Below are positions 16,978 to 20,998 of a stretch of DNA of 20,998 nucleotides, in pieces; position 1 is the first letter of the stretch; each line of letters opens with the position of its first letter. The stretch comes from a virus. Location of the stretch: positions 1 through 20,998 of IMG/VR virus record IMGVR_UViG_3300030329_002317; one strand, given 5' to 3'. The position numbers and the translations under genes are program-made. The notes beneath the pieces were generated by a model that saw nothing but the letters and a program-made list of their open reading frames with translations, did no database searches and was not told where the DNA came from.

Positions 16978-19900
16978 TTATATTGTTTTCTTCTCTCCAA
17001 TTCCTTGGAAATTAAAGTTTGATAAATCAAAATTAAGACTATTACCTCTAATATAGTTGTACCATCTTCCTTCTTTACCTTTAAGTTCAAAAGGAGAATC
17101 ACTAGTGTAATTAAAACCACTTTGATCTGTACTTATAGAATCTATATACCACCCATCTTGACTGCTTAAATTATAATATTCTCCAAACAAACTGTTTTCT
17201 ATTTGACTAGTTTGAGATGTTATTTTAGATTCAGTACCATCATAGAACAATGTCTTAAAATTCTTTACTATATCAGGTGCTTCGTTTAAAATTACAGTGA
17301 CAGAAGAAGGTGTATATGTACCATAAAACGTATTTTTATTTACGTCCTCATCATGATGTATATAAGGAGCTCCCATTTTAAAAGTATAATAATTATTACT
17401 TAAACTTATTCCGTGTTCCATTGGTGTAAAAGATTTAAAACTTGTCCACCCTCTTACTGACTCACTAAAACTAACAACTTTATCTTCAACACCTTTTAAA
17501 TTGTACTCTTGCTTATCATAATCAAAAGATCCTAATAACTCACTTGCACCCGACATGTTATCTGAAAACCAATCTGACATTCCATAATCAGATATTCTAG
17601 TTATTCCATCTTTAGATAATCTTAAAACAGATCTTCTATTTTTATCAGTAAAATAAACTCTAAATGATTCTGATGCAAATGATTCAGGATTTTTTGATAT
17701 TCCAAATTCTCCTTCAAATGGATGAGATTGTCCTAAAACTTTATTTGTTGCGGTTACATTAGTATTTCCATCGGCATTATATATAATATCTTTATCAGCA
17801 TATATTCTTACTACTTTATCCTCACAAAAAGCTAATAGATCGTTGTCTCTAGTAAATAATTTTTGTATACTACCATAAGTAGGTGTAAGTTCTTTTGTTA
17901 TTTTATTAGCTTGTATAAACTCGTTAAATCCATTGATCTTTCCTGTTGGATTATATATACTAGAAAATATTAATCCATTTTTCTTTGTTTCTTGCGTGTA
18001 CTTTGGCACTGTTGTAGATGTCTTTATGCCAGTAGCCATTTGAACCGCGTTAAAATCATCTCTAATTCTATCTGATTCAACTCCGTTACCAAAATTTATA
18101 CAATTGCTCCAGTTAATACCGTAAGATAATTCATGGTTATCGAGCTCTTCTAAAGCAATATGTGTTATTACACATCTTTCACTATCAGCCCCGCTACTAC
18201 CTGGGCCAGCTCCAGAAAATTGTCCTCCTCCTGGACCACCAGCGCCTGTCGGCCCATGGGTTTTAATATCTTTTACCTTTAAAGTTACAAAACTACCATC
18301 TTCTTTATCGAATCTTATGTACATTCCACCTTCTGGACCAAAAGCATCCGCGAAGTTCCAACCCAAATCTTCAACTATCCACTTATCAATATTTCCGGTA
18401 GCTCCGCCACTAGCTGGAGAGGTACCTGTCCCTGTATTTCCAACCCATTTTGTGGTTCCACTATTATCTTCGTAATTCAAATATAAATTGTTAACTCTAA
18501 TTATAGCTTCATTTTCATAATAAGGATCTGCAGCCGAGGTATCTTGCCAGTGCACTAATGTAGGGGTAGGTGCTAATCCTTGCATATCTTCATGGTCCCA
18601 GTTTTCACCAGCGTTACTCCAATCGTTCCCGTTTATACAAAAAATTGAACTCCCTGCTGGGACTAAAAGCTCTCTATTTTCTTTTGTTATTTGCAAAGGT
18701 ATATTATCACTAGCTTCGTAATATATATCAAGATCACGATCTTTTTTTGGTTCCGTCTCCCAAATAGCAGGGCTTTCTGGAAGACCAGGATCGTCTTCTG
18801 CTAAATTATTATCGACAAAAACCATTCCTGATAAAGTACTATTACTTGTTATATCTTGTGTAGGATACCAAGTTTTTCCTGTTGGATCTTGATCTAACCT
18901 TAAAATATATACTAATCTTCTGTTATTTCTATGTCCAAATCTATATACCATTTTTTGTAAATACTCTAAACGGCTAGATTCACCTTCATAGTCCATAGCA
19001 TTTCCGTCTATATCTACGTTTATAGTTGAAGAGGGAGATGCAGCTGTATCAGCGTCATTTAAATAAGCTAATAAAGCTTCTTCTACAGAATTATTATTAT
19101 AACCACTAACCATATGTCTCTTGACTAACCTTTCAGCCGCACTAGCTGCGCTTGTATCTTCTAGCCATGTAGTTCTAAACGAAGTGTGATTATATAGTCT
19201 AATAGTATTTATACCTTCTATTGTGTAAATATTTTCATCTGGATCATCTTCAAAATAAAATCTTTTACCAATTATTAATTGATCTACAAATTCCTTTCTA
19301 GATGCCAACACATTACCAGACGAATCTACAGTTGGATCCCACATTGTTCTCCATTTCTTTTTAGCACTACTATGATAATAGTTATTAGGAGAGCTGTTAG
19401 TTGGTTTTATTTCTGGCCATAATAACCCATCAAACATATAAGCGTCTTGTGATGCATTCGTATAATTAGGAAATCTTATCCATCCTTGATCGCTAGTTCC
19501 ATCTAAGTCATATTGATATGATATATCGCTAGTGTTATTTCCATCTGAAGTGTACTCTGTTACCCAATCAGAAGTTGTAGAGTGTAGTGGTCCGCATGTG
19601 CTTGGTTTAAATTGATAGTACTTATCAGGAGTATTAGAAGATGATTTAACTGGGAAATTTTCGTTTTCACTACACAAAGTCACACCGCAACCGCTAAAAG
19701 ATAATGTCATATATGGTTTGTTTTGTGTGTATAAAAATCTTCTAGTTCCCTTTTGATCTGTTGGGCTTTGTCCAACTGGAGTTAATAGTTCTTGTGGTTG
19801 TGATCTAAAAGATCTTTCTCCCATATCACTAAGATCACTACTACTTCCAGCACTCCATCCCCAACCACTTGGCGTAAATATACCACCATGAAGTCCGCTT

Positions 19901-20998
19901 ACTAATGTATCTCTGTCAGTATCTAAACTATTATGCGCATTATCTGAAATAACATCCGTTGGAGTACCAGTTATAATACCACTGCATCCTATACTATTAT
20001 TCGCCATAGATTGACCAGAGGAAAAACTCATTGCATCGATAAAGAAACCAGCTGAATTGGAGTCATGGCTGTACAACAGACTTGCCCAATCGCTTTGGTT
20101 TACTGTAGAGTCATTGCCAGATGTTCCAGTACCACTTACATAATCTGTATCTGTTAGAACTAGTAAACTTTGAGATGATAGTGTAGTAAAATTAGAAGCT
20201 TGTAAACTTTCAACGTACTGTTTTGTTAACTCGTCACCCATGATTTTAACAAAAAATCTACCTTCGAACTCTTGTAAATTTTTCTTTTCTACTTTAAATA
20301 TCTCTATAGTCATTTCAACATTGGGAGTATTCGCTGCTGTTTGAACCCAACTATCACTATCTTTAATAGGTTCTTTTAAATATAAATCATATTGTAAAGT
20401 ATCAGTCGCTGCAGTGTTATTATATGCGCTTTCATCTCCGTTGTACGTCACACTTAACACTTCATATCTTTCTGATAACACAGTGCTACCCGGAGCGACT
20501 CCAGGTTTAGAGAATTGAATTGCTAAAATATTTTCTTCAACTCCTTTATCATCAGGAATTAATTCTTGATTATAAAATACCTTAGACCAATAATATTTGT
20601 CTATTCCTATCAATCGTCTACCAGCTTTAGGTAAATAGTTATTACCTCCAAAGAGATCATTTTTTAATGAAGTTGACGATGTTTCTGAAGCGGTACCTAA
20701 AGAATAATATTTCTTTTTTATAAATTCTGGAGCTTCATTTTTAATATCTATTATTTTGTATTTGTTTTTAAGAGTAATACCTTCTCCTATACCGATTTCC
20801 CATCCATCTCCTGATCCATCTGTTATTTTAGGTTTTTTTAGTATTAAATAATCTTCTTCTTTTACTTTATTTCTGTCAGAAGAAGGAAAAGATATCCATA
20901 AGTTTTGATCTTTATCTGCTAGATAAGCTCTATCCATAGCTAGATTATAATATTCTCCAGAAGTTTCTTTAATATAAAATTTATAATAAACAGCCCAA
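16978..20998 (-). CDS. Very large tail/muzzle-type virion protein, 5' end outside the window
   Basis: The frame is open from base 20998 to the TAA at 16980-16978, giving at least 1339 residues. A Met at 20937 is not the true start: the 20 codons before it are open and read WAVYYKFYIKETSGEYYNLA, which runs smoothly into MDRAYLADKDQNLWISFP. The body is rich in Ser, Asp, Asn, Gly and aromatic residues, typical of beta-rich tail proteins. A Gly-rich loop lies at 18187-18255. The C-terminal part has KLFTRDNDLLAFCEDKV, EGEFGISKNPESFASE, RVYFTDKNRRSVLRLS and SFDYDKQEYNLK, resembling a beta-propeller-like block I associate with the tail stabilisation or muzzle proteins of podovirus and crAss-like phages. 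It probably forms the tail tube tip or stalk. The family assignment is from memory; a virion role is quite likely. Confidence 0.85.
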   Translation of the reverse strand, partial: WAVYYKFYIKETSGEYYNLAMDRAYLADKDQNLWISFPSSDRNKVKEEDYLILKKPKITDGSGDGWEIGIGEGITLKNKYKIIDIKNEAPEFIKKKYYSLGTASETSSTSLKNDLFGGNNYLPKAGRRLIGIDKYYWSKVFYNQELIPDDKGVEENILAIQFSKPGVAPGSTVLSERYEVLSVTYNGDESAYNNTAATDTLQYDLYLKEPIKDSDSWVQTAANTPNVEMTIEIFKVEKKNLQEFEGRFFVKIMGDELTKQYVESLQASNFTTLSSQSLLVLTDTDYVSGTGTSGNDSTVNQSDWASLLYSHDSNSAGFFIDAMSFSSGQSMANNSIGCSGIITGTPTDVISDNAHNSLDTDRDTLVSGLHGGIFTPSGWGWSAGSSSDLSDMGERSFRSQPQELLTPVGQSPTDQKGTRRFLYTQNKPYMTLSFSGCGVTLCSENENFPVKSSSNTPDKYYQFKPSTCGPLHSTTSDWVTEYTSDGNNTSDISYQYDLDGTSDQGWIRFPNYTNASQDAYMFDGLLWPEIKPTNSSPNNYYHSSAKKKWRTMWDPTVDSSGNVLASRKEFVDQLIIGKRFYFEDDPDENIYTIEGINTIRLYNHTSFRTTWLEDTSAASAAERLVKRHMVSGYNNNSVEEALLAYLNDADTAASPSSTINVDIDGNAMDYEGESSRLEYLQKMVYRFGHRNNRRLVYILRLDQDPTGKTWYPTQDITSNSTLSGMVFVDNNLAEDDPGLPESPAIWETEPKKDRDLDIYYEASDNIPLQITKENRELLVPAGSSIFCINGNDWSNAGENWDHEDMQGLAPTPTLVHWQDTSAADPYYENEAIIRVNNLYLNYEDNSGTTKWVGNTGTGTSPASGGATGNIDKWIVEDLGWNFADAFGPEGGMYIRFDKEDGSFVTLKVKDIKTHGPTGAGGPGGGQFSGAGPGSSGADSERCVITHIALEELDNHELSYGINWSNCINFGNGVESDRIRDDFNAVQMATGIKTSTTVPKYTQETKKNGLIFSSIYNPTGKINGFNEFIQANKITKELTPTYGSIQKLFTRDNDLLAFCEDKVVRIYADKDIIYNADGNTNVTATNKVLGQSHPFEGEFGISKNPESFASESFRVYFTDKNRRSVLRLSKDGITRISDYGMSDWFSDNMSGASELLGSFDYDKQEYNLKGVEDKVVSFSESVRGWTSFKSFTPMEHGISLSNNYYTFKMGAPYIHHDEDVNKNTFYGTYTPSSVTVILNEAPDIVKNFKTLFYDGTESKITSQTSQIENSLFGEYYNLSSQDGWYIDSISTDQSGFNYTSDSPFELKGKEGRWYNYIRGNSLNFDLSNFNFQGIGEKKTI
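18187..18255 (-). other. Short collagen-like Gly-rich loop in the tail protein
   Basis: Twenty-three codons encode GPTGAGGPGGGQFSGAGPG and four more small residues, with 11 glycines. It is too short for a collagen triple helix. It looks like an exposed flexible loop or a short glycine-rich packing element at a surface of a trimeric or ring-shaped tail protein. Confidence 0.5.

Overview
The window looks like part of the late structural region of a tailed bacteriophage, or a related prophage or viral metagenome contig. It is AT-rich and almost fully coding. Every gene I can support lies on the minus strand, so transcription runs from the right edge to the left edge. Gaps between genes are 0 to 58 bases, and two junctions are overlapping or directly abutting, so the whole window reads as one long operon. 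I see no tRNA, rRNA, CRISPR array, insertion sequence or convincing terminator.

The host is probably a Bacteroidota member, most likely a marine flavobacterium. None of the visible starts has a Shine-Dalgarno sequence; each is preceded by an A/T-rich leader, as is normal in that phylum. The last gene carries two DSYGDG-type modules and a GC-D-YNPLAT motif of a kind common in exported Bacteroidota proteins. Several proteins resemble, from memory, families seen in uncultured marine phages. This is recognition by eye, not a search.

Layout in transcription order: (1) 20998-16978, a very large tail or 'muzzle'-type virion protein whose 5' end lies outside the window; (2) 16972-15773, a beta-rich protein with two tandem modules; (3) 15758-15357, a small probable virion protein; (4) 15315-14722, a Gln/Ala-rich helical protein; (5) 14718-13255, a 487-residue probable internal virion protein; (6) 13236-1534, a giant 3900-residue protein filling more than half of the window; (7) 1475-1152, a small membrane-anchored coiled-coil protein; (8) 1155-793, an exported thioredoxin-fold protein without a CXXC motif; (9) 792-1, an exported two-module protein cut by the left edge.

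The most interesting element is the giant protein. It carries a zinc-metallopeptidase signature (HEIYH, residues 1349-1353). It also carries a HAD phosphatase whose motif I (DFDDTL, residue 2739) is separated from motifs II-IV (residues 3017-3074) by a complete P-loop kinase domain (GGAGSGKS, residue 2773). This is a polynucleotide kinase/phosphatase-like pair arranged as one domain nested inside the other. Its size, its place after the tail genes and its conserved phage C-terminal region suggest a virion-packaged protein ejected into the host with the genome. The last three genes all appear directed to the host envelope and are translationally linked, at least in part. They could serve lysis, superinfection exclusion or host-surface interaction.
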